From NCBI GenBank assembly GCA_018697195.1, contig JAGMWU010000036.1, positions 953,222-1,017,221 on the forward strand: DNA of 64,000 nt, given 5' to 3'. Position 1 is the stretch's first letter. The number at the start of each line of letters is the position of its first letter. Of this stretch, positions 37,201-49,817 are shown one piece after another. The notes beneath the pieces were generated by a model. That model searched no databases. It was not told the origin of the DNA and was given only the letters and a program-made list of their open reading frames with translations. The stretch is from Certhia americana. Lineage: Eukaryota; Chordata; Aves; Passeriformes; Certhiidae. The position numbers and the translations under genes were made by a program.

Positions 37201-38429
37201 TGCTACAAAAAGCCTGCTTCGTGTTTATCTGTGGTGAGAATTTCAGGTATGGAATGCATCCTCAAGCTAGCCACTGAGGTGGATACAGGAAGAGCTTTTG
37301 TTGTTATGTTATTAATAGCAGCAGCTGTCTTGACCACACCTTGTAAAAGTCCTTAATTTCATGGCAAGGGATATACAGAATCCTTTTGCTTAAACCTTAG
37401 AGGCATTACAATTCTTTCTGTGCCTTGTGGTGGATCTTCCAAAGGTGTGGGTACTGTGGTAGCAGGAACTGTGAGGAAGGGATGGTCTCATTCTTGCACC
37501 TTTGGAGCACCTGTCTCTGCAGAGTCTGATCACTAAAGTGCTTTGTCCTAAATTTCAATTATCTTTTGATGAACCTGGTGATGTGCATGGCTTTTGAGTC
37601 TGTTGGATCTAGATGGAAGTAATTATATGAATAATGACAAAAGCGATTTAATTTGGGCACACTTTTCAGCTCTGTGTATAGAGCTGGGTACCCCCTTTCC
37701 TCCTTCATTCTTCTTTCAACTTCACCCAAGAAAGGTTGTTGCTATCAAGAGATCTTTTTCCTGTTCTAATGTAGCTTAAAGAAAACAACACGATAGCCTC
37801 AAACCGTGGAGATATGGGAGGAAAGAAAGCAGAGAAAAGGCATTAAAGAGCTGAAGTTGTACAGTGGAGGGTGATGTTTTCTGCAGACGTGTTCTGGACC
37901 TCCTATGCTTTGGAGGTTCAGAAGAAAAGGGTCATCTTTGTTGAAGTGGGTGTCTTGAGAGCAGTTGCAGATGACAACTGCTGCCTAAGGGCGACATGTT
38001 TATCAACATGTTGCCAAGTAGAGCCTTAGAAATTGCAGGCACTGTTGAAAATTTGGCTTAAATGGATTGATCTCGCAGTTTCATGGCAAGTCAGTGGAAG
38101 GAAAACTCCTAAGCCACATTGGTGCTTCCCCTAGAAAGCTGACTTTCTTGGCTTAAGGTGTTCCCTCAAAGGATTAATCTTGCAAGGCCTGTTTGTTGTG
38201 CAGCTCAGGTGGACAAATGCCCTGTGTCCTTTGTTCCTTTTCTGGCACCAGGGAGTGGTATTTTGGAAGAGGGCAGTTCTCATGTGGCTCAGGTGTCAGA
38301 CGTCCCAGGAACAGTCTGCTTAAACCATGTTTTACCTTAAGTTTGAAGTTACCAGTGGGCCTGACTCCCAACAGGAGTCAGAGAAGCATCTTTAAGCTGA
38401 AGAAGTGACAATTGGCTTTTTCCTCCCAG
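37201..38429. other. Presumed intron, no feature
   Basis: Unique sequence without a supported exon or recognised repeat. Confidence 0.35.
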
Positions 38430-38592
38430 TGGTGTTGGCAGAGGCAGACAACCAGGCTCTGTCAGCACTCATCACTGCTGCAGTATCAGTTACCTGCTCT
38501 CAGAGAGAGATTCCCAGTTCTGCCCAGTCCCCCAGCCAGAGCTCCCAAAAAGTCATCTAGAGGATGTCTGGGAGACAGTCACACAAACTCAG
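38430..38592 (+). other. Candidate 5' exon (untranslated or decayed)
   Basis: A 163-bp block bounded by a strong acceptor (pyrimidine tract then CCCAG) and a strong donor (CTCAG|GTAAGA). Its first frame is open and rich in Ser/Gln/Ala (VLAEADNQALSALITAAVS, 38432 onward) up to TAG. A one-base shift in the A run near 38551 would continue as KSHLEDVWETVTQTQ to the donor. It lies between the CpG island and the BTB exon on the same strand. It may be a leader exon of the ZBTB40-like transcript or a decayed exon of another gene. I do not recognise the protein. Confidence 0.35.
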
Positions 38593-41039
38593 GTAAGAAA
38601 TGAGGTGTCATTTAACAGTGTGGCAGTGGAGGGTGCTCCACCTAAAAATCAGTTATTTTGACTGGGCTCCTTAGTGGAACAGAGACCTTAGCCAAACCAA
38701 GTTACTGATCCTGGAAATCTGGGAGGCAGTGATAGATGAGCAGTGGGATTGCTGATGGTGGTCCCTTCTGGCTCTAGGCTTTGAATAAGAGCCTGAAGTG
38801 TCCTCTGAGGAGGTTGCAATTGCCTTGAGGCCGGTCTTGGCCAACACCACTTGCTATAAATACCTGTTCTCTTTGGCTGTACTGGATGGTTTGGGTCCCT
38901 GTAATTAAATAAATGAAATGTATTTAAACAAATATGTCTGTGCTAATTACTCAGGACATGTCTTCTAGTGCTCTGAGTTGCTGTAATGAAGAAGGGGACA
39001 TGCTAATAGGCTGCTTAGAGCTTCGCTGTTTTGAGCTCTCATGAGCAAATTCCTGCCAGGAATAGAGGGGACAGGCAGTGCTGCTGCTTCCTTCAGCTTG
39101 CCATGGTGCAAGCAGTAGGTTTCATGCAGGGACTATTCATGGAAAAGATGTCTCTTCCAGGACATCGATGTTTCCTGCTTATCTGCTTATCCTTTTGTAG
39201 GAAGAGTCACAGCTTTTATTATTCAACCAGCAGAGCCAATTTCAACTCAGATACTGGGAGTCCTTCAGCTTCAGGGAAGGAGTGGGTGGAATAAAACTGC
39301 TATTACATAGAGTCTGGCAAAAGAGTCTGTCTCTTCTCCCACGGCCAGCAGCAACTCTGCTGATGGCAGCTTGGTTCCTTGTGATTTACAACGGTGTGGG
39401 AGGAGAGCAGAGCCTGTGTGATGGAAGTGCAGGAAGCTGGCCCTGTGCATGGGGGAGAGGGTGGATCTGTTACTCGAAAAGGTGAGCTGCAGGTCAGCCA
39501 GCCTTTGGTAGTGATGTGCCTGGAGAAGCTCTGGCTCTGGGGGACTGGAGGGTGGGTTATCAGCCCACTCAAGTTTTTCTGCCTTCCAGAGAAGGACCCA
39601 GCAACCCTGTGCTCTTGCTTCAGAAGTACTGAGGAGTGTAACACCTCTGCTTTGAGGTGATGTCAATACCATCTATGATCTTCTCCTGGTGCTTGAAAAA
39701 CAAGTTTCCTAGCACTTCATCTCAAAAGCCTGAGGGAGTTCTTGGCTGCACAGGAGAGCTCTCCTGCATATCTGGGATCCACCAACCTGTTGTTCTGCCT
39801 TCTGTAGCTCTGGGATGAGGTGATCTCTTCTATTCTTCTGTCTCCCCACAGCCACCACAGGCAGTGCCACGCAGAAGGACAGCTGGGGACAGGAAGTCCT
39901 GCTTCCCACAAAAGCTGAGCTCCAGAGAGGTTGGTGCCTTGAAGAAACAAGATACCAGCTCAGCCTGCACCCAGTGTCTGCTTGTGATGTGATTTGGTAC
40001 AAGCTAGGAGTTGCTCTGAGCCTGATTTCATGTGAAGCAGAGTTTCAAGATTGGTGTATGTGCATTGGTTTGTGAAACCTTGTACCCTGGTGATAGGCTG
40101 ATACTACTCCTGTTCTCCACAAGGGAGCAGGAAGCTGAGTGCAAAGATAAAGTTAAGCATTGAAGGTCATATAATTCATGTCAATCCAGGTGCTCTTTCT
40201 CTAATGCTCATGCTGTTTTGCTGCCCACGCCAGTGTCAGGCATCCTAATGTGTGGAAAAAGCAGTAACATCTTTATCTTGTCTATCTTAAATAAAAACTC
40301 CAGGTGTCCCACTGATAAAAATTCTGTTAGCAGATGTTCTATCTGTTCTCCCTCCTGTAATGGGGTGGGGAAGGGCAGAAGTTAAAGGGAGAGTCTAGTA
40401 GATGGGACTAGGGTTATGAATTTCTGTCTAAAATTACATTTGAGGGGAAAAGACTCATAATGAGCTGAGACCATGGTGTGCTGAGAAGGGGGTGCTGAAG
40501 GCCCTGGGCTGCAGGCAGACCTGTCTCTAATGTTCACATGGCTCTGCTCATCTTACCAGTGATTTGAGGGAGAAAACTAACTAGTCCCTATTCACTTAGT
40601 GCTCTGCAGGCCCAAACTAACACCTCAGATTCTCCTCTGTGTTTGGTAGATGCTCTGAACAGGTTTTCATGCCCTGCTTCCTTACCTGCCCTTTCAGAAA
40701 CCAGCTGCTGAATTAAGCATCAGCTCCAGCCCCTGGCTGCAGGCTCAGCCTGGCACTGCAGTGCCTCATCTGATGGGCACTCACACCTCTGTGAGATGTG
40801 TGGCACATCAGGGAGGCTCTGCTCCCTTTTTATAGCTCTTGGGACTCAGTACTTAGTCCATATCTGCTCATTTAGGTATGGACACTGTCTAGACTCTTCA
40901 GGTCTCAGACTTAAGTTGCTGAATTTGATGAGGGTGAGTTCAGAATTTTCTTGCTGTAACCAAAGAACTGAAGCACAGTAAACTACTAAAATGAGTAAAC
41001 TGAAAAGTAATTATCTTACTCTTTCTTTCTGTCTTGTAG
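38593..41039. other. Intron before the BTB exon
   Basis: About 2.4 kb with no recognised repeat. It ends in a pyrimidine-rich tract and the acceptor TTGTAG at 41039. Confidence 0.5.
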
Positions 41040-41841
41040 AGAGGAATGCTAGCAGGATCCATTTCCTTTTCATTATCTGGGCTTTGTGAAAGGAGTGTGG
41101 ATACCAGGGCAAGAGGAGGCCAGTAGGTGCCCTGAAGCTTCCAAGTTATGGCTGGAAGTTGCTGCTCCAGTTGTATGCTCTGCAAGGAGCAGCACTTCTG
41201 TGACTGTACTATCTTCATTGGGAATGTGGATTTTAGAGTGCACAAGGTGGTTTTGGTTACTGCAGTTTAAATCCCTGCTGGGCAGCACAGACATCATCTC
41301 CCATCAGTGCTTCTGTGGTAACACCTGAGGAGTTTGCACTCTTACTTGAGATGATATACAGTGGCAAACTCCCACTGGGGAAACACAATTTCACCAAAAT
41401 TCTCTCCGTGGCAGATAGTCTGCACATGTTTGATGTGGCTGTTAGTTACAAAAACCTCCTCAGGGATCTCATAAGTTGTTCTGCTCAGGAACAGGTAGTG
41501 AGAGGAGTCTCCAGCAAGGCAACAGTTTCATCTGAAAACCAAGCTAAAGCTAATTACTTGCCCCAGTGGGAAACCTGATGAAGAAAAAACATTTCTCATC
41601 CTCACTCCGAGATTTTCTCCTTTACCTGTCCCTGTAGAAGCAGAAATGGAAGGAGGTGTTTCTCCTCCTGGCCAGGAACTTCCTGTGAATCATACTTGGA
41701 TTCATCAGGACACGATGTCAAGTTACTCCAGGTCCCTCCAGGAGGATTCAAGCTCTGGCCCTGCTGATACTGAGTGGAGTGGCTGTATGGAAGAGGAGCT
41801 TGCTGAGCCTCCAGAGAGGAAAGGGTGATCAGTGGATTTAG
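41040..41841 (+). pseudogene. ZBTB40: ZBTB40 exon 2: broken BTB domain exon
   Basis: Starts after acceptor TTGTAG and ends at donor TTTAG|GTGAGA (phase 1). The BTB domain starts where ATG is expected but reads CTG (41132-41134), followed by KLPSYGWKLLLQLYAL. About 2 bases are missing near 41180; the next frame gives KEQHFCDCTIFIGNVDF and HKVVLVTA. About 8 bases are missing near 41265, then FKSLLGSTDIIS. One extra base lies in 41302-41308, after which ASVVTPEEFALLLEMIYSGKL and GKHNFTKILSVADSLHMF are open. The three shifts sum to -9, restoring the frame, but a TGA falls inside the shifted part. A further shift near 41565 leads to GKPDEEK and PVEAEMEGG, and TGA at 41826-41828 stops that frame. 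Confidence 0.88.
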
Positions 41842-42443
41842 GTGAGACCTCAAGGGTCTGGGCACAGCACTGCCTCTTATTTGCAACATGTTGGCTCACA
41901 TTTTTCTGTTTTCCTGTTCTGGGGTATTTTTACTCTGTGTTTAGTCTTTTTAGTTCGCCCTGGGTTGGGAGCTACAGCAACATATCCCCCTGTTCTGCAG
42001 AGATTTTCTTCCTTTGGCTTTTTTTACTTGCTTCATGCTCATTGCTTTACCAAAACTAGTGAACAAAACTTGTTTTGCCTAGGCATGTGATTGCCATGGA
42101 CAGATCATGGGATCTGTGTTACTGCAGGACGTGGGGCTGATTAGACAATCTAACAGCAAGTAAACAGAGTTGCTAATGCTGCCTTATCCTTTAAACTCCT
42201 GTTCAGCATGGGAGGAAAACAGAGGCCATACTAGGTTTAAAATAAATGTTCCATTTATAACTGGTGTTAAATAAACTGTTGGTTTTCCTTCTGGGCTGTG
42301 TGATGTCTTCAGAAGGGATTTATAAGTCACAGTTTTCTTATTATAGCAAATGTGCTGGTTACAAACTGATGCCTTTCAATCAGATCATGCTTTCTGTGAA
42401 TCCATTCAATTAGCAAATAGCTCATCTTGTTTCTCTCACACAG

Positions 42444-42577
42444 CAGCAGAGAGCAAAAGCTATAAACTGGATTTCTTTGTTCGTTATGAAAGTGTTTTCC
42501 CTGAGGCTCTTTCTGATGCCTGGGCTGTGCTGAAAAGACTCGAAGAGTGCGGAGAAATTCATGCCTCTCAAAAGGAG
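42444..42577 (+). pseudogene. ZBTB40: ZBTB40 exon 3: start of helical middle region
   Basis: Acceptor TCACACAG at 42443 and donor GAG|GTAGGT. The leading CA joins the G left by exon 2 to make GCA, so the intron phase (1) is kept. Translation is AAESKSYKLDFFVRYESVF then PEALSDAWAVLKRLEECGEI and HASQKE, colinear with the family's YQLNF…VFSDAL…VLKKLE block. No lesion is visible in this 134-bp exon. It ends in phase 0. Confidence 0.87.
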
Positions 42578-45500
42578 GTAGGTGTGTTTACTTGCATAAA
42601 TCACACAAGTTTGTTCTTCACCCTGCTAAGGGCTGTAATAGTTTGTGCCTTGTTTAGGAAATTGTTTCATGGGAAACTGGTGCCTGGTTGTTTGAAGGGC
42701 AACATGTGCTCACCTGAGCAGCACCCTACAGAGAAGCATCTGTAAGTGCAGGTAAAGAAATATGTTCTGCCCTGAGTACATCCTTGTGTTGTAGGAGAGC
42801 TCCAGCACAGATTTCTCTCCTCCTGTTAATGGCATTTGCTTCAGGAATTGTATCAACTTGTAAATGACTGACGTTTTTGATCCCAGAATAGATTTCCCAA
42901 GCCTTTGGTGCTGTCCTGCTGTGAAGCATCTGCTGCTTTCTGTATGGATGAGCTGCTGAGGGAGGAGTGGGACAGGGCGTGGCAGGGAGAGCTGGGTGCA
43001 GCCCCATGATGCTTTTCCTGCCAGTGTGCTGCTTTAGGAGCAGTTGGAGTTGGTAAAAAATGCTCAGTTCCTGTTGGAGAGGGTAACTGAGTCTGCTTCT
43101 GGGCATATACTGAAGGGTTCTCTGGGCTCTGAGCTGTGGTAGCCATATACCACCCATTGTCCCAGCTCCAGGGCAACACAGAAACAGAATGTGATGTACT
43201 GGTGTGACAGTGGAGCAAGAGGACACAGAGCTGGTGAATGATTGTGGTGAGTCTAGGTGGGCACTCTGTGCTGGCTGCACACTGCTGTGCAGTGGCAGGG
43301 TCTGCAGAAAAGCTGTGGCCAGTGTAGAGCAAGGATGGGACTGTGCTTGCTGTCCTCAGGCCAGCCATTTCTGGTAGAGAATTTTTCATACCAAGCTGCA
43401 TGAACTGCTCTGCATGCCTTTCTGAAGGGATCAAGTATTACTGTTTCACTGCTGGCTCTTCCGTGGCTTCCTGATTATTCAGCCTTTGGAAGCTGAGCAG
43501 TACTGTTCTGTAAGGGCTGCCATGCTCTTATGTAGTTGCTGGCTGGAAGCTGTCTAGATCCAAGTCCCTCCAGTAGCAGTGTTATCACGGGACGTGGTAC
43601 ATTTTGACCATTGTGGCATTCTGCTTATAAAAGACCACATCTTTTTCAGAAAAAACCCAACCTGTGACAGCAGGGAGGAGAATTCCTATGAATTGGGGAG
43701 TGCAGGATTGTTTTCTGCTGAGCCCTTAAATGTTCGTGGAGGGAAGCTCATATTCCCTTAGCAGCTGGTTCTCCTGATGTTGTGGAGTATAACATATTGA
43801 GGGCTTTAGGAGAGAGATACGGGTCCTAATTCATATTTGCAGTAGCAAGCACAAGCCTGGCTGGGCAGACAAGCAGCTCTGAGTGCCCTGCTCAGAGAAG
43901 GATTAGATTTTTGTATGTTTGTTTAAGGTTTCACCTGTTGGGCACTTTTACCAATGGAGCTGAGCTGGGGTTGGTGCTGTGTAGTGTGGATCATTGCTGC
44001 CAGAAGGGATTTGGAGTGCCTGGGCAGGTGAGCTGCAGCTTCTGCACTGCCCAACAATCCATTTGCTACTGCTTTGCAGTCGCTGCTGTTTCGTGTTCCT
44101 TCAGCCTTCAGACACAGTAGGGAAGGTTTACAGATCCGTTCCTGGCCTTTTGTGCTCCCACATGAGCTGTTACAACAGGAGCCAAGGAAGATGTTGTGGA
44201 GCTCAGACCCAGTTTGGGTGTCTGACTGCTGAGTGGTAGCTGGACAAGTTTTCTGCGGCCATAAATAAATGCTGAATAAATGAGAAATGGATTTTCTTTA
44301 AGCCTTCCTGAAAACTCACTTTTCAACTGTGACAAGCATGAAAAGTGTCAGCCCCAGGGCAGTGGGAGAACAGGCTGCAGCCTGTTTTATAAGCAAGGGC
44401 TCAGCCAGATCTGTCCCTCTCTGAGCTCCCCTCTGGGACCAGCAGGACCTGTGGGCCTTAGCACTGAGTCTGTTTCCAGCATGCAGAGCAGCTTTTCCCC
44501 ACAAGAACCTGGTGTTTCCTTTGCGGGGGAAACACAGTGGTGCATTTTTAAAGTCATGCTTGAAGTGCAAGTTCATCTCCAAAGAGCTGAACTGGGATGT
44601 GTAACTCAGGCTGAGGTTGTGCCAGTGGTAGATGTCAATGGATTTTTTTTCCTCTCATTTTTTCCCAGTCCTTTGTGTTCTATTTGAAGTCTCGAGTGCC
44701 TCGGGGTAAATAAAAATATGTCTGGAAACCGGTGAGACACTGTTTCTTTGTAGAAAGCATTCTTGCTGGGTGTGCTTGCCTTGCTGCAGTGGAGATGTCC
44801 CATTCCTCAGGAGTATTCTCTTGGGAGCCTTTGGGAGCAGCTGATCTCTCTAGGAAAGCACCAGTTGTTTTGGGCAGTAAAGCCTGGGCAGCATAGGAGT
44901 TTAGGGGAGTTTTACCAGCCTGCCTATTGGAACCAAGGCTGTCCTGGTGTTCATGGTGGTTTCATTTGGCCTTGGATGCCTGTCTATTTCTTTTTCTTTG
45001 CTGGTGAACTCATCCCTGCATGGTACCTTGTTCTGTGCAGCACTCCAGTCTGCTCCCCTCTACTGTTCCTGCCTAATTCCTCCTACCTCCAGTGGCGACT
45101 CATTTGGTTGTGGGGTTTTTCCACAGCAAGGTTTGTGGTGCAGGGCTGATTTCTGTGAGAACTATTGCTTCTCTCTGAGTTTGATGTTCTGTTCTGCTCC
45201 TCAGACTGAAAAATGCAGATTTTCAGTTTAGGGAAATGTGATTTTTGGGGTTGTTTCTGTTTTATAGTTTCTCTGTATATTTCACATAAACTATTCCTAT
45301 CTAATTTGGTTTTGGCTTGGATGAAACCTGCTTGGAAATGAGAACAAGACTGAAATTGCAGTAATTTAGGGAAGCGTAGAAGAGCTTTGTCGATGTCAAG
45401 TCTTATCTTCCTGTGCTCTCTTAGAGAAACTCAATTCAAATTATTGCACAGCTCATTTGTTCCGTCTGCTACCAGGTTCAGATGAAGTGGGGGAGTGTTG

Positions 45501-48500
45501 ATTCTCCCACGTAGAATAAATGTCACTGTGTTTTTGGATCATTTCCATTGCCTGTGGGCCCATCCAGTCATTGTTGCCCTTCATTTGCAGCTGCAGGGAT
45601 TTCTGGATGGGGCAGAAGAAAGAAGTTTCCTGTTACCTTCTGCATCCTGATTAGGAGAGAGAGAGAGCTTGTGAGGTTTTGGGGGTGTTTTTTTGTGACA
45701 GAGCTAGAAAACAGTTTTTTCCTCTGTTCTGGTATATTTTTATAGAAGTTTGGGCTGAGCTTTTATTCTTGTTGTGTGGATCAAACAGGGGGTCAGTGTT
45801 TCCACAGAGCCTTCCTGGGGTCTCCCTCGTTAGTCATGCACAGATGCAGGCTTGAAAAAAAATCCCTTTAGGTTTCTGAAGGAAAAACATGAACATAGTT
45901 TTTCTCTGATTATTGTATGCACAATACAAAAGTTGATTGATGGTTGATTGGCTTAATGGTGGGGTCACAGCCAAGAAGCTTCTCTGAGGGTGTGTGAGGT
46001 GTGTGGAGCCAGTGCTGGGGCTGTCCATGCCACTGACCCTGCCAGCAGCAGCAGCAGCCTGTGGAACAGCACTGCTCAGCTTCCAAAGGTTGGATAACCA
46101 CGGAGACACGGAAAAGTCAGCAGTGAAACAGTCCCTAACCAGGCAGGTTTCCAATTGCTTTTTTTATATTTTCTTCACCTTCTGTACATCAAAAGCCAAA
46201 GCAGTGTGCATGATTGTGGCTGTGGAAGTTTCCCCAGAGTGCCCGGCCTCCTGCAGTGTACCCGAGTGTCCCTGAGGTCTGAAGGGAGTCAGCTTTTTCT
46301 GCCACTCTGAGCAGGTGCTTCCCAATCTGTCTCTTGCAGATCCATCCCTACCCACCACCCTCTGGATGGTGGCATTCACTCTAAAGCTGATGCTTAAAGA
46401 AGATCACTCAGAAATAGTCAATAAAGTAGCTTTTTCCTGGGATGTGCTCTCATGGTGGGAGCAGGAGCATGGATAAGGCATGAAAAGCCATAACCGTGCT
46501 CATCCACCTGCAGAAAATAGTTCATGGCCAGCTGGGCTAATGACTGCACTGTCTCTCCTCACATCCCTCTTTAGTCTCAGTTATGGGCCACTGCACATTG
46601 CTCAGGGGGATGTACATTACTTGTGCATGTGGTTGAGGTCTTCTCTGGAAAAATATGGAAGATGTGGAGCTGCTATGGAGACAGAAGACCTACTTGCTGG
46701 ATCCTTAACCTGCAGAGGTTCCTGTTCGAAGCTTGCCATAGGGCTGCTGTGGACATGGGGATGTTTCAGATGAACTGGGAAGGCTGTTCCATGGTGTGTG
46801 ATGTGTTCCATGGTGCTGAGGTGGGAGTGTTTTGGCCACCAGAACTAATATCCTGATGCCATCCTATCTGTTTGGTGGCACATGTCTGACCATGCTTAAG
46901 CCAGGTCTTGGTGATGCAGTTTCCTGGTGCAGAGAGGCAATCTCTTCCTCCCACATGGAAGCTGGATGTGTGCTCATTTGTGCCAACTTAGCCCAGAGGG
47001 GTTTTGCAGTGTCCTAGGCAGTGAAAACCTGGTGGATTAGGCTGTAATGTGCAGACACCCACATTATGACTAAGTGGAAGCTGGGATTCCTGCTGTTACC
47101 AGTATTACCCCATTTTTTTCCAGGATCTTTGGGAATTGTTAGTGCTTCAAAGTAAGTCTGAACTATACTGTGTGCTCTTTCACAACAATGCTAAAAGGCT
47201 GTTGTTCATACTGAGCAATGCATCCAAGGAAATGTCTTCTGGAAAGAGCCTATAAATAGCAGAATATTTCTGTTACTGAAAACTCATTTCTATTAACCAA
47301 ATCTGTGCACTGAAGAAGGGATGTTACCTAGGGCTCTGGGTAGCAGTGCTGTGCTGATTTTAATTAAAAACCCAAATATTGAAAAATACACTGCAACAAT
47401 ACAAGTTACTTTTCATCCTCAAGTATTAATGCAAACATGGCTTTGGCAGGATCTGAGTACCTTTAGGGTAGTGAGAATGGAGATATTTTGTGTTTTACAT
47501 ACTCATTTTGATCTGGAAGGGGCCAGGTCCACAAACCTTGAGAACAAACGTGATCTGGTTATCAAGTCTCACTACAAATTAATGTTTGCATTAAAAAAAT
47601 ACCTTTACATTTGTTCTTCAGCACATCTGTACTTTCTTTACCCCAGAGCCCTTCCTGTGGAACACTCTCTATTCTGCAGGCAAACTGCCGTGAGTAGGAA
47701 GAGCTGGCACTGCTGCAGTTTCCCCTCTGCGGAGTCGTTGCAATAGGTCATTGCACTGCCACACTGCCCGAATGTGTGAGCATTTACACCTGCTGGGGAA
47801 AAACCAGTCCACCGGCCCCTGGTGTGGCCCCAAGCAGTTGCTTACAGGCTTTTTATCATTGGAATAAAAATGACAATGACAGCAGAAAATGGCCATTCTC
47901 CCTGGAGCAGAGCTGAACTTCCCACTTCAAAGGTACCTTTATCAAATCCTTGGAGTCTCCAATAAAGGCCTTCTGCTCTGAAAGGTTGGCATCTCTCCTG
48001 GAGAGCTGGAGAGCATGTGTCTTCAGGGGCAATATTTACAGCATTAAAGGACTCTGGGGAAGTGGGAGTAAGAGTTCCAGCTTATTTCTTTGCCTTTTAT
48101 TTCTGTAACTGCACAGGCACATCTGCCTCTGGTTGCTGTTTCAGGTCACTGAAGTAGATTTTGGAGCGCTGGTTTTGATTGCCACATGTGCTGAGAGCCC
48201 ACGGCACTCAGAGTTTGTGTGCCTCCTCTCCAGATTTTTCCCTGGGAGACAGAATTCCATTGTAAATGAGAATGGAGATTCCTGAAAGTTCCACTTGAAA
48301 TGCTCCGTTTTCTGTGCAAGTGATCCCTCCTTGTTCTGAGATCCAGTATCTCTCGCTGTAGCTTTGCCTTCCAAAGTAGCAGTGTTAAATTCACTCTTAT
48401 CAGGTCTTTCACAGTTAGTGGTCATTGACTAGTTGGACATGAAGAAATGTTTGGTGCTGGAACCAGCTCCAGTTTGTGGGATTTGCTGTATGGATAAGGG

Positions 48501-48700
48501 CTGGCAGCAGGGCTTGTTGCCCTTCTTCCCAGGGTGGCCACAGGCTGGAGATGAGTGGAGTGTGTCTGTGTGGTTATTTTTTTGTTCTGTTTAATTTTTT
48601 GTCCCCTGACCTAAACTCCAGGGTTCTGCTTGTTGTGTCTGTCTATGTATGGCAGTCAACTCTGTTCTCTAAACCTTCCTGCATTTCTTTTCTGCTGTAG
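42578..48700. other. Intron 3 of the ZBTB40-like gene
   Basis: About 6.1 kb. I see no conserved exon and no clear transposon. A short GA run lies at about 45655-45668. Open frames on both strands here (for example 42.7-43.4 kb minus) have no motif. Confidence 0.5.
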
Positions 48701-48957
48701 GCTCTGGCTGCCTGTCTGACCAAGGCAGAGGAACAGTCAATGTTCAAGAAGCTGCTGAGCAAAGTGAAGGATTCTCACACCCCGGATAGTGACACTCAGG
48801 ACGTTTGGCTCCTGGACACTCAGACCTTCATGTCTTTTCTGAAGCTGTTTCAAGACATGAATCCTGAGCTGAGAGTGGCTTTGCTGGGCAGGGCAAACAG
48901 GGCAGCAGAGAAGCCCCACAGCAAGCGAGTAGGAAATTGGGTGCAACCTCTGGCAAA
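48701..48957 (+). pseudogene. ZBTB40: ZBTB40 exon 4: helical module 1, first half
   Basis: Acceptor CTGCTGTAG, donor CAAA|GTAAGT, 257 bp, entering in phase 0 to match exon 3 and leaving in phase 2. Fully open: ALAACLTKAEEQSMFKKLL, then KVKDSHTPDSDTQDVWLLD, FMSFLKLFQDMNPELRVALL. It parallels exon 6: a Cys at position 5, LLxKV at positions 18-22, and a later [LF]LxxxxxxxPxL motif. That internal homology, plus phase and strand, places it in this gene. I could not recall a direct counterpart in the mammalian protein with certainty. Confidence 0.65.
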
Positions 48958-49679
48958 GTAAGTGGGCAACCTTCCAGGGAAACCCTGTATCCAAATGTGG
49001 GAGGTTTATCATGTGCTTGCCAAGACCCATAGCATTTCTGCCTGTAGCAGGAGGGGTAGTGTAGGCACACAGTTTGTGGTGATTGGGAATGGGGCAGTGG
49101 CTGAGCCTCATCCCTACTGGGCTACGGCTGTGTAGGACAGGTGAAGAGTGTTAAAGGAAAAGAGTCATGGAATGCTGAGGTGGATTGACTAAACACAGAA
49201 GGGTAGAGAGGGCACACAGGTGTAATGCAATATAGGATGAATGGTGTAAAGGTTGTACAGAAGAACAGCAAGTCAGTAGTGCTTGGAACCATTCATGGAT
49301 TTAGTCATCCATCCTCTTTCAGTGTAGCTGTGCAGGGCTCTCCCCACTGCTGCCTGGAGTGGCTGGCAGCCAGTGTGAGCACAGCTGAGGCCTGGGATTG
49401 GAAACTTCTTTTTTTACTTCTTTTTTTACCAGGCCTTTCAAACCTGGTGTTAACCTCCAGCTTGCTTTATGGCTTTGTGCTCTGTTGGATAAATGAGACA
49501 TTTTCCTTTCACAGAGTTTAAAGAGAATAGTTAAGTGTTTTTCCTCTGCTGCTTGTGCTTGGGATGAACTTTGCTATTCACTTAGATCTTTCAGAGAGTC
49601 TCCCTTGCTTCAGGAACCTGTCAGTTTCTTCAGACTGACTTATTTCTTCTCTTGTGTTTCTGAATCTCTTTCCCCCCAG

Positions 49680-49817
49680 AGAGCACAGCTGAGGAAGAGA
49701 CGCTGACTGCTCACTTACTGTGCTGCAGGGAGGAGCTGATCCAGAGTGTGACACAGCTGAGCCCCATCACAGAGTTTTGGAGACAGTAGAAGAGGGATTC
49801 CTGACTGGGAGAAGTGG
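49680..49817 (+). pseudogene. ZBTB40: ZBTB40 exon 5 (putative): module 1, second half
   Basis: Pyrimidine tract TTCCCCCCAG followed by an open frame STAEEETLTAHLLCCREEL then IQSVTQLSPITEF, ending at TAG 49787-49789. A one-base shift would extend it as LETVEEGFL to a donor-like GG|GTAAAA. The phase from exon 4 does not fit unless two bases were lost at the acceptor edge. LLxxxxEELI resembles LLxxYQENLV of exon 7 and the LILEAI stretch of exon 9, the expected second half of a module. Confidence is limited by the phase conflict. Confidence 0.55.

Noticed and set aside
41040..41841. Possibility that the BTB exon lesions are only sequencing indels
   Set aside because: Substitution-type lesions (CTG start, TGA and TAA stops, donor loss) occur as well, and four other exons are error-free, so a general indel problem is unlikely. 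Not fully excluded.
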